NCBI GenBank assembly: GCA_035593725.1
Contig: DAOSZN010000026.1
Coordinates: 1 to 30,731 of the forward strand
Direction: 5' to 3'
Length of the DNA: 30,731 nucleotides
From: UBA4971 sp029551185
Lineage (GTDB): Bacteria > Bacillota > SHA-98 > UBA4971
This document shows, one piece after another, positions 1-7,681 of this stretch. The notes under the pieces are model-generated. The model was not told the origin of the DNA. It saw nothing but the letters and a program-made list of their open reading frames with translations, and did not search any database. The translations under genes were made by a program, and so were the position numbers. Each line of letters starts with the position of its first letter. Position 1 is the first letter of the stretch.

Positions 1-25
1 AAAATCTGCATTGCAGCTAAAACGG
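1..25 (+). repeat. End of CRISPR leader, copy 1
   Basis: These 25 bases directly precede the first CRISPR repeat and are identical to 10067-10091, which directly precede the second array. They are probably the repeat-proximal end of a leader whose remainder lies to the left of the window. Confidence 0.75.
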
Positions 26-1178
26 GTTTATAGACTACCTATAAGGGATGGAAACCACCAACGACACCGAATCCGAAGATCCCGAGGGTAATCGTTTATA
101 GACTACCTATAAGGGATGGAAACTCGTCTTCCTCGTATGCAGTCACGTAATCTTTTAAGCCGTTTATAGACTACCTATAAGGGATGGAAACATGCGCATC
201 GACACCGGCCCCTCGAAAGGCGCTTCGGTTTATAGACTACCTATAAGGGATGGAAACCTCCGGTAGGGAGCTCATAATAATCAAATTTTTCTACCGTTTA
301 TAGACTACCTATAAGGGATGGAAACAGTTGGCTTTCGGTTTTGATGATTTCCCGCTGAAGTTTATAGACTACCTATAAGGGATGGAAACGGGGCCAGGCA
401 TCCGAGATCATTCCGAGGGATCTCAGTTTATAGACTACCTATAAGGGATGGAAACTCATCCAGAGAGCATCCGTCCAAACGCGGACGCCGGTTTATAGAC
501 TACCTATAAGGGATGGAAACTTCCATGTCCCTCCCTCACAACTCTTTCGTCCCCACGTTTATAGACTACCTATAAGGGATGGAAACTTCGGACACTCCCC
601 CTGGAAAGTCCAGGGACTATTTCGTTTATAGACTACCTATAAGGGATGGAAACCTGAAACCGCTCTTCCTGGATAGGCCATTTGGTGTGTTTATAGACTA
701 CCTATAAGGGATGGAAACGACGGCTGCGCTGGGGCTAAAGCGCCGCTCATGAGGAGTTTATAGACTACCTATAAGGGATGGAAACACCTTGTCAAGCGTG
801 ACTCTACGATTGTTAGCTTGGTTTATAGACTACCTATAAGGGATGGAAACCGTAACTTCCACCTTAAGATCGCCGACTGTCTCACGTTTATAGACTACCT
901 ATAAGGGATGGAAACTATGATGCGCTCTACGCGCTCCATCGCAGTTTTCACGGTTTATAGACTATCTATAAGGGATGGAAACCCGCAACCGCCCCGCTTG
1001 TATCATGCGCGATTTGCCGTTTATAGACTACCTATAAGGGATGGAAACTTCCCTCCCTTCATTTTTCTTCCGCGGAAAAGAGGGTTTATAGACTACCTAT
1101 AAGGGATGGAAACCTGCCTATGCTGCCCGACGAAGCTGCAATCTGGGAGTTTATAGACTACCTATAAGGGATGGAAAC
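26..1178 (+). CRISPR. CRISPR array 1, 18 repeats and 17 spacers
   Basis: A 30-base repeat occurs 18 times, starting at 26, 94, 162, 228, 296, 360, 426, 491, 557, 624, 689, 756, 821, 886, 953, 1019, 1084 and 1149. Spacers are 34-38 bases and all different. The repeat begins GTTTATAGAC and ends GGGATGGAAAC. It contains a 6-bp dyad (TTATAG/CTATAA) around a 5-base loop and would leave an ATGGAAAC tag, close to the ATTGAAAC handle of Cas6-processed type I/III systems. That ending puts the leader on the left and transcription on the plus strand. Only the repeat at 953 is variant (C to T at repeat base 13, in the loop); it lies near the right end, where old repeats decay. No cas gene is present in the window, so the subtype cannot be fixed. 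Short open frames across the array are readings of the repeat itself. Confidence 0.98.
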
Positions 1179-1271
1179 CGCCTAGCGCAGCCCCATATTC
1201 TCCGTCCCCCGCCTCGTAGACACTTCATCCACCAGGAGAAGTCCGGGACTCGCCATGAAAGCTTGTCCGAT
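1179..1271 (-). repeat. 93-bp direct repeat (livF fragment) after array 1
   Basis: This stretch is identical by eye to 10319-10411, which follows the second array at the same offset. On the minus strand it encodes the end of a LivF-like ABC ATPase (AFMASPGLLLVDE, Walker B region) that then runs into unrelated residues and a stop. Identity stops at 1272/10412. On the minus strand, therefore, the fragment continues an EamA frame here and a LivF frame in the other copy. Confidence 0.9.
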
Positions 1272-1826
1272 AGCCCCGACTATCTGCATAGTTTCCATCC
1301 TCTCTCCGAGGACTACATATGCAAGGACTGCCGTGACAGCCGGCCCAGCCATACAGAGAGTGTCGGCATGGCCGGCTTCAATGTGGGCAAGTGCTTTGAC
1401 GTATAGCACATATGCACCAAGAGTCGGACCTAATTGAGGCGGGACCTGGAAATAAGGGCCAGGAACAGACTTCCGAAAACGAGGGCGTACAGCACTGTAG
1501 TGCACGATGAATACTTAGACAAAGAACGCTTGCTCAAGATGGTATATGAGCCGTAAGTGATAGCCGGGATGAGTCCTGCGATAACTCCCATAGGATTTGT
1601 GACGAGCTGCTCGGGGTTGTAGCCGCCTGCTATAAGAAAACAGCCGAGCAATGTTATGGCAAGGGACAGGCCTTTGCTTAAGGTGAAGCGTTCATTGAAA
1701 AGGATGGATGTTGCCACTGTCACGAAGATGGGAGCTGTATAGAGCAGGATTACAGCTGTTGTTGCGGAAGACTGCGCAATTGCTTCGAAGTATGAAAGGT
1801 AGTTGAGAGCGACACCGATGACTCTC
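1272..1826 (-). pseudogene. Decayed EamA/DMT-family exporter
   Basis: Minus-strand translation gives EamA-like membrane segments in pieces. From about 1826 the frame reads VIGVALNYLSYFEAI, then ATTAVILLYTAPIF, and continues as FNERFTLSKGLSLAITLLG and an AGLIPAITYGSYTILSKRS segment to a stop at 1430. The C-terminal part (LGAYVLYVKALAHIEAG to VLGERMETMQIVGAI) is in another frame, so a frameshift lies near 1440-1460. The N-terminal half of the usual two-repeat, ten-helix protein is missing. At 1271 the frame runs without interruption into the LivF fragment. The family normally exports metabolites or amino acids across the inner membrane. This copy cannot be functional. Confidence 0.75.
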
Positions 1827-2015
1827 CGGGGTTGTCATACGCATAGCGCAGATACGGCGAGAAATCCTAGTGACACCTGGCTGTCATGCAATCTGTGATC
1901 TTGCTTGGATGATGGATAACCCCGTACGATTATTCTGCACTGGTAGTATTTCTTCGGCTTACGGTTCAGGTTGAGTTCAATCTGTTTGACCATGTCCGGC
2001 ACAGGGCGTAGTCAA
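1827..2015. other. Gap between EamA relic and deoR-type gene
   Basis: No gene that I recognise. On the minus strand an open frame of about 60 codons ends near 1836 and contains MVKQIELNLNRKPKKYYQC, with no start signal. It could be another relic. No terminator hairpin is evident. Confidence 0.3.
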
Positions 2016-2798
2016 TTATGCCAGCAGGATTTTCATTCCATGTTCGGTTAGAATCTTGGTTTCCTCTTCTGTTAGGTGTTTGTCAGTGACTAAATAATCG
2101 ATTTCAGACAGATGTGCTACAGAGAGAATGGCTGATTGACCAAATTTACTACTATCGACCATGAGTACAGTTTCTCTGGCGCATAGAATGCTCATCTTTT
2201 GAAACATCACATCATCATCAAAATAGCCCGTAAGAATGAATCTCTCACTAACAGCCGCACCGCCTAGAAAGGATTTGTTTACATGAAAATTACTGAGCAT
2301 TTCTGTAGTTTGATTGCCCTGGGTTGCATACTGCGTCGGATTTACTAAACCACCGAGGAAAAACAACTTCTGACATTTGCGCCCTCCCTCCAATACTGTG
2401 GCGATGGGAAAGGAGTTTGTAACAATTACTAGGGTTTTGAGTAAATCGGGCATTAAGGTCAGTTCCTTAGCTAGCTTCAAGTTTGTAGTACAACCCTCCA
2501 GTATTAGAGAATCGCCTTCTTCAATGAGAGTAATGGCTTTTTGGGCGATCTGACGTTTTTGCGCAGCGTTGCGGGTGGAGCGCAGATCAAAAGGGATTTG
2601 TTTGTTATTACCGCTGGCAAGGGCTGCTCCTCCGTGTACCTTAACAACCAGCCCTTGTTTGGCTAACACATTCAAATCTTTGCGTGTTGTCTCTGTAGAG
2701 ACACCCGTAGCGGCTGCCAGTTCTTGTGTGGAACTGATGGGCTTCTGAGAAAGCAGATCCAGTATGGTTTTTCGCCGAGCGTTTAATTTTGATGCCAT
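2016..2798 (-). CDS. DeoR-family transcriptional regulator
   Basis: 260 aa, the usual length of the family. Residues 1-57 form the winged helix-turn-helix (RRKTILDLLSQKP, then STETTRKDLNVLAKQG). The rest is the DeoR sensor domain related to phosphosugar isomerases, with ILEGCTTNLKLAKEL at the sugar-phosphate site, the ILTGYFDDD segment and the late VDSSKFGQSAI motif. The ATG at 2798 has a GGGGGAG ribosome site. It is transcribed away from the nucleoside hydrolase/ABC operon across a 177-bp spacer that holds promoters for both sides. It is therefore the likely repressor of that operon and of itself, responding to a phosphorylated sugar. The effector is inference. Confidence 0.93.
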   Translation of the reverse strand: MASKLNARRKTILDLLSQKPISSTQELAAATGVSTETTRKDLNVLAKQGLVVKVHGGAALASGNNKQIPFDLRSTRNAAQKRQIAQKAITLIEEGDSLILEGCTTNLKLAKELTLMPDLLKTLVIVTNSFPIATVLEGGRKCQKLFFLGGLVNPTQYATQGNQTTEMLSNFHVNKSFLGGAAVSERFILTGYFDDDVMFQKMSILCARETVLMVDSSKFGQSAILSVAHLSEIDYLVTDKHLTEEETKILTEHGMKILLA

Positions 2799-2823
2799 AG
2801 TATCTCCCCCTTAATCTTTTTTA

Positions 2824-2852
2824 ATCATAACATGGAAAAAACCAAATGTAAA
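2824..2852 (-). promoter_or_regulatory. Sigma-A promoter for deoR-type gene
   Basis: On the minus strand, TTTACA (2852-2847) and TATGAT (2829-2824) are separated by exactly 17 bp, about 25 bp upstream of the regulator start. It lies back to back with the operon promoter at 2926. Confidence 0.7.
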
Positions 2853-2925
2853 GCTGTTAAGCGTGTTTATTTCCAATTTAGCGCCTTATAAAGCATAGAA
2901 AGTCTTGGGAATTAGCAACTTTTCA

Positions 2926-2954
2926 TTGACAGATGGGTATAGGGTTGTTATATT
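2926..2954 (+). promoter_or_regulatory. Sigma-A promoter for nucleoside hydrolase operon
   Basis: TTGACA (2926-2931), a 17-bp spacer and TATATT (2949-2954) make a near-consensus promoter. Transcription should begin near 2961, only about 15 bases before the first possible GTG start. This raises the question of which start is used. Confidence 0.8.
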
Positions 2955-2975
2955 TTAAGTGCAAACTCCCATTGA

Positions 2976-4025
2976 GTGTTGGATAAAGTCAAGAAATTTG
3001 GCCGCATTACTTCGCAAATACATAGTAGGAAGGTGAGCGAAATATTGAGGCGGGAAAACTTGGAAAGTCCTAAGCCATATATTTTTATCGACGGAAATCC
3101 CCATACCATGGATGACTATGCTCGCTCCATAAAGCGACTAAAACGACCAACAGGCAGGGTGGATGTAGTATTAGACACCGACATGTTTAACGAAGTGGAT
3201 GACCAATTCGCTTTAGCTTATTTACTACAAAATACTGATAGGCTGAACTTAAAGGGTATCTATGCAGCACCATTTTATAATCATCACTCCGAAGGACCTG
3301 CCGATGGAATGGAAAAAAGCTACGATGAAATATTCCGCGTTTTAGACTTGCTTGGGCGCAGAAAATATGAGGATGTGGTTTTTAAGGGTTCCCCGGACTT
3401 TCTAAAAGATGAACACGCCCCGATTGATTCACCGGCTGCAAGGGAGATGATTCGACTCTCCCAAGGATACACGGAGGAAAATCCACTTTATATTATTGGT
3501 ATTGCCGCTTGTACCAATATTGCCTCGGCCTTTCTTATGGATCCAGGAATGAAGGATAGAGTATTTATAGTGTGGTTAGGTGGGATGGGTTTCGACTGGC
3601 ACGATAACGCCAGCTTCAACGCAGGACAAGACGTGGCTGCTGCCCGGGTGCTTTTGAACAGCGGCGCACCTCTAGCCTTAATACCCGGTCGAGGAGTATT
3701 AGATCGCTTCGTTACTACAGGTCCTGAGATGGATTACTGGCTGCGGGGCAAAAATGCTTTTTGTGACTATATAGTGGACAAAACGGCCAGGGAAGCTGCT
3801 GTAACGAATGGTGAGAAATGCTGGAGTCGCCCTTTAAGCGATGTGGTAGCAGTAGCTTGGCTACTAGGGAATAACTTTACACTGGATCGCTTGGAGCACA
3901 GTCCGGTGATGCAGTATGATCATTTGTATAGTGAAGACAAACGCCGGCTTTTTATCCGATATGTGTACAGCGTAAATCGAGACAAGTTAATCGGTGATTT
4001 ATTTGATAAATTGGCCAAATACTAA
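2976..4025 (+). CDS. Nucleoside hydrolase-family protein
   Basis: Up to 349 aa. It belongs to the inosine/uridine-preferring nucleoside hydrolase family, which cleaves ribonucleosides to base plus ribose using a calcium ion held by an N-terminal Asp cluster. Here that cluster reads LDTDMFNEVDDQFALAYLL from about residue 66, a variant of the usual DTDxGxDDA pattern. Later segments (IIGIAACTNIASAFLMDP and VWLGGMGFDWHDNASFN) match the family core. The start is uncertain. GTG at 2976 has no good ribosome site and lies very close to the predicted transcript start. TTG at 3045 follows AAGGTGAG and would remove 23 residues outside the conserved fold. It is the first gene of the operon. Unusual motifs mean the substrate may not be a standard nucleoside. 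Confidence 0.88.
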   Translation: MLDKVKKFGRITSQIHSRKVSEILRRENLESPKPYIFIDGNPHTMDDYARSIKRLKRPTGRVDVVLDTDMFNEVDDQFALAYLLQNTDRLNLKGIYAAPFYNHHSEGPADGMEKSYDEIFRVLDLLGRRKYEDVVFKGSPDFLKDEHAPIDSPAAREMIRLSQGYTEENPLYIIGIAACTNIASAFLMDPGMKDRVFIVWLGGMGFDWHDNASFNAGQDVAAARVLLNSGAPLALIPGRGVLDRFVTTGPEMDYWLRGKNAFCDYIVDKTAREAAVTNGEKCWSRPLSDVVAVAWLLGNNFTLDRLEHSPVMQYDHLYSEDKRRLFIRYVYSVNRDKLIGDLFDKLAKY

Positions 4026-4058
4026 TGGAGTTTGTTCGAGACAAAAGAGGTGTTACAT

Positions 4059-4994
4059 ATGAATCACACCGGTCAAATCACCAGGGTGGCTGCTCCTAAA
4101 AGCCAAGTGCCTCTTAGTCATAGGATTTTTCGGAAAGTAGAGCCTTATTTGTATCTTATTCCTGCCTTTTTGTTCATTTTGGCGTTCACTTACTATCCCT
4201 TTATAAAAACGATGGGACTCAGCTTTTTTAGATTGAATAAGTACCGCGAAATAAGGGAATTTGTTGCATTTGCCAACTACGCCAAGGTGTTGGGGGACGA
4301 AAAGTTTATACAGGCCATCGGGAACACCCTAATATTCGTGGTTGCCACTGTCCCCATCAGCATGGCGCTGGGCTTTGCACTTGCCCTTTTGGCTCGCAGA
4401 CGCACCAAATCCTCGGGGGCATACGAAGCCATGTATGCTCTATCCATGGCCGTATCTGCTTCGGTCATTGCTATGATTTTTCAGTTGGCTTTTAATCCTT
4501 CCATGGGTATAGTCAACAAACTATTAGGATTAGACATCTCTTGGCTTACGGATCCAAAAACAGCCCTTCTGACGTTGATCATCATCCAAATCTGGTCAAA
4601 CATTGGGTATAACTTTATATTCCTGCTTGCGGCCCTACGGGGCATGAGCAGTGAGGTTTTGGAAAGTGCCAAGATCGATGGCGCTACAGGCTTTTCGCTT
4701 TTGGGTAAGGTGATCATTCCTATGGTTTCACCGACCCTATTATTCCTCTTGGTAAAGGACATCGCCTATGCCATGACCACCAGCAGCTTTACCATTATTC
4801 TCACCTACCCTGTCTTCCACAGCGGGGGACCGAATGGAACAACAGAGACCATCATGTCCTACGTTTACGGTAAAGGAATTATAGGAACGAATTATAATGC
4901 AGCCTTTGCAGCTACGATGGTCGGGTTTGTGCTCAGTGCTGCCATGATGACCTTGAGCTTGGTTTTGGAGAAGAAGAAGGTGAACTACGCGTAA
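4059..4994 (+). CDS. ABC sugar-type permease (MalF/UgpA-like)
   Basis: 311 aa from the ATG at 4059, which has a GAGGTG ribosome site. A longer TTG frame from 4032 has none. It is a CUT1-type inner-membrane permease: about six hydrophobic helices, the first at LYLIPAFLFILAFTYYPF. The cytoplasmic EAA loop ESAKIDGATGF...IPMVSP contacts the ATPase. It pairs with the next gene, whose ATG overlaps this stop codon by one base (TAATG). It imports a solute delivered by the binding protein at 5906. The hydrolase upstream suggests a nucleoside or glycoside, but the fold itself does not reveal the substrate. Confidence 0.93.
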   Translation: MNHTGQITRVAAPKSQVPLSHRIFRKVEPYLYLIPAFLFILAFTYYPFIKTMGLSFFRLNKYREIREFVAFANYAKVLGDEKFIQAIGNTLIFVVATVPISMALGFALALLARRRTKSSGAYEAMYALSMAVSASVIAMIFQLAFNPSMGIVNKLLGLDISWLTDPKTALLTLIIIQIWSNIGYNFIFLLAALRGMSSEVLESAKIDGATGFSLLGKVIIPMVSPTLLFLLVKDIAYAMTTSSFTIILTYPVFHSGGPNGTTETIMSYVYGKGIIGTNYNAAFAATMVGFVLSAAMMTLSLVLEKKKVNYA

Positions 4995-5848
4995 TGGGTA
5001 TGAAAGGGAATGTACGACCTAAACGAAGTGTGAAGAATGTACTATACCAGATTTTGTGCTTAGCGGTAGGCATAGTGATTATATTACCAATCATCATGGC
5101 TGTTTGTATCTCCTTCATGCGGCCTGAGGAGATTTTAACGAAAGAACTGCATTTTTTCCCAAACAGCTTTAGGTACTTGGAAAATTATAAGATTGTGTTT
5201 AGCCAAACTCGCATCTTAAGGTTTATGTTTAACTCATTAGTGGTCGCCTTTGTTTCCAGCGTAGTGCGGGTAGTTACAGCCAGCCTTGCTGCATTCTCCT
5301 TTGCCTTTTTTGACTACAAAGGAAAAAGGCTCTTATTCGCCCTCGTGGTGGGAAGCATGATTATTCCTGCCGATGTATTGATTGTACAGAACTACTTTAC
5401 AACTGCTGAGCTCGGACTTATTAACACGTACCTTGGTATGATGGTGGTGTTTTTTGTATCCGCCACCAACATCTTTATGATGCGGCAGACCTTTTTATCC
5501 TATTCGCGAAGCCTAAGAGAAGCGGCTATGATCGATGGCTGTGGCAACTTTGAGTTTTTCATTCGAATCCTCATGCCCAGCAACATCCCGGTCATTACAA
5601 CCGTATTCATCTCTTCATTCGTAGGTATTTGGAACACGTATCTATGGCCGCTGTTGGTAACCAACGCCAACGAGATGCGCACCGCGCAAGTGGCTGTGAC
5701 TATGCTGAATATCAATGAAGGCAGCAGCTATGGTCCAGGTGCTGTAATGGCCGCTGCGGTTATCATCCTTATTCCATCTATCTTGGTTTTCCTACTACTT
5801 CAAAAACGCATCGTTGGAGGCATTATGTCAGGTGCCGTCAAAGGATAA
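4994..5848 (+). CDS. ABC sugar-type permease (MalG/UgpE-like)
   Basis: 284 aa, the normal size for the second CUT1 permease. It has a first helix at ILCLAVGIVIILPIIMAVC, further helices, and the EAA loop EAAMIDGCGNFEFF...ILMPSNIP. Its start overlaps the stop of the preceding permease, so the two are translationally coupled and should form a heterodimer. No ATP-binding subunit follows. Many Gram-positive CUT1 importers share one MsmK/MsiK-type ATPase encoded elsewhere, and this set probably does the same. Confidence 0.93.
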   Translation: MGMKGNVRPKRSVKNVLYQILCLAVGIVIILPIIMAVCISFMRPEEILTKELHFFPNSFRYLENYKIVFSQTRILRFMFNSLVVAFVSSVVRVVTASLAAFSFAFFDYKGKRLLFALVVGSMIIPADVLIVQNYFTTAELGLINTYLGMMVVFFVSATNIFMMRQTFLSYSRSLREAAMIDGCGNFEFFIRILMPSNIPVITTVFISSFVGIWNTYLWPLLVTNANEMRTAQVAVTMLNINEGSSYGPGAVMAAAVIILIPSILVFLLLQKRIVGGIMSGAVKG

Positions 5849-5849
5849 T

Positions 5850-5866
5850 CCCTTGGTTATCCAGGG
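5850..5866 (+). promoter_or_regulatory. Intercistronic hairpin before binding-protein gene
   Basis: CCCTTGG-TTAT-CCAGGG can form a six-pair stem with one bulge just after the permease stop, with no T-run. Such hairpins can stabilise the downstream binding-protein message, which is usually needed in excess. The role is inference. Confidence 0.35.
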
Positions 5867-5905
5867 TTATCATAAGAAAACTCAATTTATGGAGGTCATA
5901 ACGGT

Positions 5906-7240
5906 ATGAAAGGGCATTTCAAAAAAGTTTCGGCACTCTTAATCTGTTGTTTGCTGTCATTGAGCCTTGCTGAAGTCACATCTGCTTCAAGAAAGCCCAT
6001 AGAGGTAGTTTTCTGGCACAGCACATCGGGTGCTACCGGTGAAGCACTGGAGTCCATTATTAAGAATTATAACGAAGGTCCAGGTAAAGAAAAGAACATC
6101 CACGTGAATTTGGTCTACCAGGGCTATTCAGGTACTGACAAAGTCATCTTGGCCTACCAGACCAAAGATTACGTTAATGCACCAGACATCAATCAAGGTC
6201 TTACCTCCACTCTTCCCTCGGTGATGGATATGGGTTGGAGTGTTTCGGCCGAGCGCTTTTTAAGTGATAGCAGATCTAAAATCAATCACGATACATTCTA
6301 CGAGCCCATGCAGCGTGCCGTGACCTACATGGGTGAAATGGTGGCGGTACCCTTTGCCATGTCTATCCCCATGCTTTATTATAATGTAGATATGCTGAAA
6401 GAGGCCGGCTATACTAAACCGCCCCAGACTATGGATGAGCTGACGGAGTATGTAAAAGCGCTCACGATTAAAGAAGGGGATAAGGTATCCCGCTATGGCT
6501 TAAACATGCAGGTCAAGCGCTATCAGTTGGTACAGTTCATAAACAGCCAGGGACCCGTAAGTTTCTTTGGTGACAATGAAGGCGGCCGTTTAGCGCCCAT
6601 GACCAAGATCGTCGCCGGTGAAGATGGCACCTTGAAGGCTTTCCTTGAAAAACTGCAAGATCTGTTGGATACGGGTGGATATAAATATGTGGAAGATAAT
6701 ATCAACGAGGAATTTGCTCAAGGACTGTCGGCTATGGTGATTATGTCCTCTTCCCGATTGGGTACACTAGACAGACTAATGCCAGGCAAGTATATGGTAG
6801 CACCCCTACCAAAAGTGAATGCTGATGATCAGGGTGGAGCAGCTATCGGCGGAAGTTGCTTAAGTCTATTTGACCGCGGTGATGAGGCCCGTCTAAAGGC
6901 TGCTTGGGATGTTGTTGAGTATGTTGTATCACCTGAGAATCAATACATCTTCTCCACTGCTTCCGGATATATCCCGGTAAATGTGGAAACTGAGAATATG
7001 GACAAGATGAAAGCGTACTATAAGGAACATCCTCAGTATAAGGCAGCTTTAGAACAGATGAAAGCATCCAACCCTCTTTCCCAGGAGCCACTCGATTTAA
7101 CGTATAACGAAATTAACGGCATCATCACCGAAACTATGTTGGAATTCTGTAAGGGTGATTTGAACGTGGATCAGGCAGTTGAGAAAATCGTGAGCAAGTG
7201 TAACGCTTCTTTGGATGAGTACCACGAAGCCAACGACTGA
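5906..7240 (+). CDS. Extracellular solute-binding protein (SBP family 1)
   Basis: 444 aa, ATG preceded by GGAGGT. The N-terminus is a Sec signal peptide: KK, a hydrophobic stretch with ALLICCLLSLSLAEV, then a likely cleavage site near SAS. The two cysteines in the hydrophobic core do not form a good lipobox, so lipid anchoring is unclear. The mature part has the CUT1 binding-protein pattern: VVFWHSTSGATGEALESII at the start, a VPFAMSIPMLYYNVDMLKEAGY segment at about residues 146-170, and WDVVEYVVSPENQYIFS near the C-terminus. It delivers substrate to the permeases at 4059 and 4994. It is followed directly by a terminator, so it is the last gene of the first transcript. Confidence 0.93.
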   Translation: MKGHFKKVSALLICCLLSLSLAEVTSASRKPIEVVFWHSTSGATGEALESIIKNYNEGPGKEKNIHVNLVYQGYSGTDKVILAYQTKDYVNAPDINQGLTSTLPSVMDMGWSVSAERFLSDSRSKINHDTFYEPMQRAVTYMGEMVAVPFAMSIPMLYYNVDMLKEAGYTKPPQTMDELTEYVKALTIKEGDKVSRYGLNMQVKRYQLVQFINSQGPVSFFGDNEGGRLAPMTKIVAGEDGTLKAFLEKLQDLLDTGGYKYVEDNINEEFAQGLSAMVIMSSSRLGTLDRLMPGKYMVAPLPKVNADDQGGAAIGGSCLSLFDRGDEARLKAAWDVVEYVVSPENQYIFSTASGYIPVNVETENMDKMKAYYKEHPQYKAALEQMKASNPLSQEPLDLTYNEINGIITETMLEFCKGDLNVDQAVEKIVSKCNASLDEYHEAND

Positions 7241-7261
7241 TAAAAATCTTTTTAACACACT

Positions 7262-7292
7262 TGGGCGGTATGGAAAACATGCCGCCCATTTT
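7262..7292 (+). terminator. Rho-independent terminator after binding-protein gene
   Basis: An 11-bp stem (7262-7272 with 7278-7288, one G-T pair) closes a GAAAA loop and is followed by TTTT. The T-run ends exactly where the group IIC intron relic begins, the usual insertion point for that class. Confidence 0.85.
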
Positions 7293-7442
7293 GTGCGCCG
7301 GCATGACGCTTCATACGGAGGTGGAAGTCCCCTCGACGGGTAGATAACGACTAAGTGCAAGCCAAGGACAAAGGTGTCCACCGCGAGGTGGAATCTGAAG
7401 GAGGCAGGGATACCGGACGGGCAGGCGTGGCAATGGGCAGAT

Positions 7443-7559
7443 ACAAGACTAGGCTACTGGCGCGTCGCCTGCAGCTGAATATTAACCCGGGCGATGCTGA
7501 ATGAAGCCTTCAAGAAAGCCGGTTGCCTCAGCCTTAAAGAGCTTTATCTTGCCTCGTAA
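7443..7559 (+). pseudogene. C-terminal remnant of group II intron maturase
   Basis: The frame reads GYWRVACS, an in-frame TGA, then ILTRAMLNEAFKKAGCLSL and KELY, ending at TAA 7557. This matches the extreme C-terminus of group II intron reverse transcriptase/maturases (WRxAxSPILxRALSNExxxxxGxxSL). Only about 37 codons survive. Confidence 0.75.
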
Positions 7560-7572
7560 GTGTAAAATCTGG

Positions 7573-7606
7573 AAGCGCCGTATACTGAACTGTACGTACG
7601 GTGCCG
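7573..7606 (+). ncRNA. Group II intron domain V
   Basis: The AGC catalytic triad at 7574-7576 opens a lower helix GCGCCGTA (7575-7582) paired with TACGGTGC (7597-7604), with one G-T pair. A two-base CG bulge lies at 7595-7596. The upper stem (TAC/GTA) is shorter than usual, suggesting decay. Confidence 0.78.
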
Positions 7607-7681
7607 AGGGAGGTCGGCCGGCTGATTAACGACCAGCCTCATACCTGATCATGGAAATTGCTTAGAAAGGTGGCTTCGCCT

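Larger units (their letters stand above)
7293..7647 (+). mobile_element. Group IIC intron relic
   Basis: The 5' part starts GTGCGCCGGCATG directly after a terminator hairpin. It contains the domain I stretches GTGGAAGTCCCC and GTGGAATCTGAAGGAGGC typical of bacterial class C introns. After about 150 bases the sequence jumps to the end of a maturase reading frame (7443-7559), then domain V (7573-7606) and a domain VI-like helix, ending near 7647. Most of domain I and almost all of the reverse transcriptase are deleted and the remaining frame has a stop, so it cannot move or be expected to splice. It separates the transporter genes from the phosphatase and isomerase genes of what was probably one locus. 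The 3' boundary is approximate. Confidence 0.82.

Noticed and set aside
908..1102. Open frame across the CRISPR array
   Set aside because: It encodes the repeat (VYRLPIRDGN recurring) and random spacer sequence.
1290..1303. Shared string ATGGAAACTATG in the EamA relics, spacer 14 junction and 21928-21939 as a mobile motif
   Set aside because: In the EamA copies it is coding homology; elsewhere it is a 12-base chance match helped by the repeat ending in ATGGAAAC.
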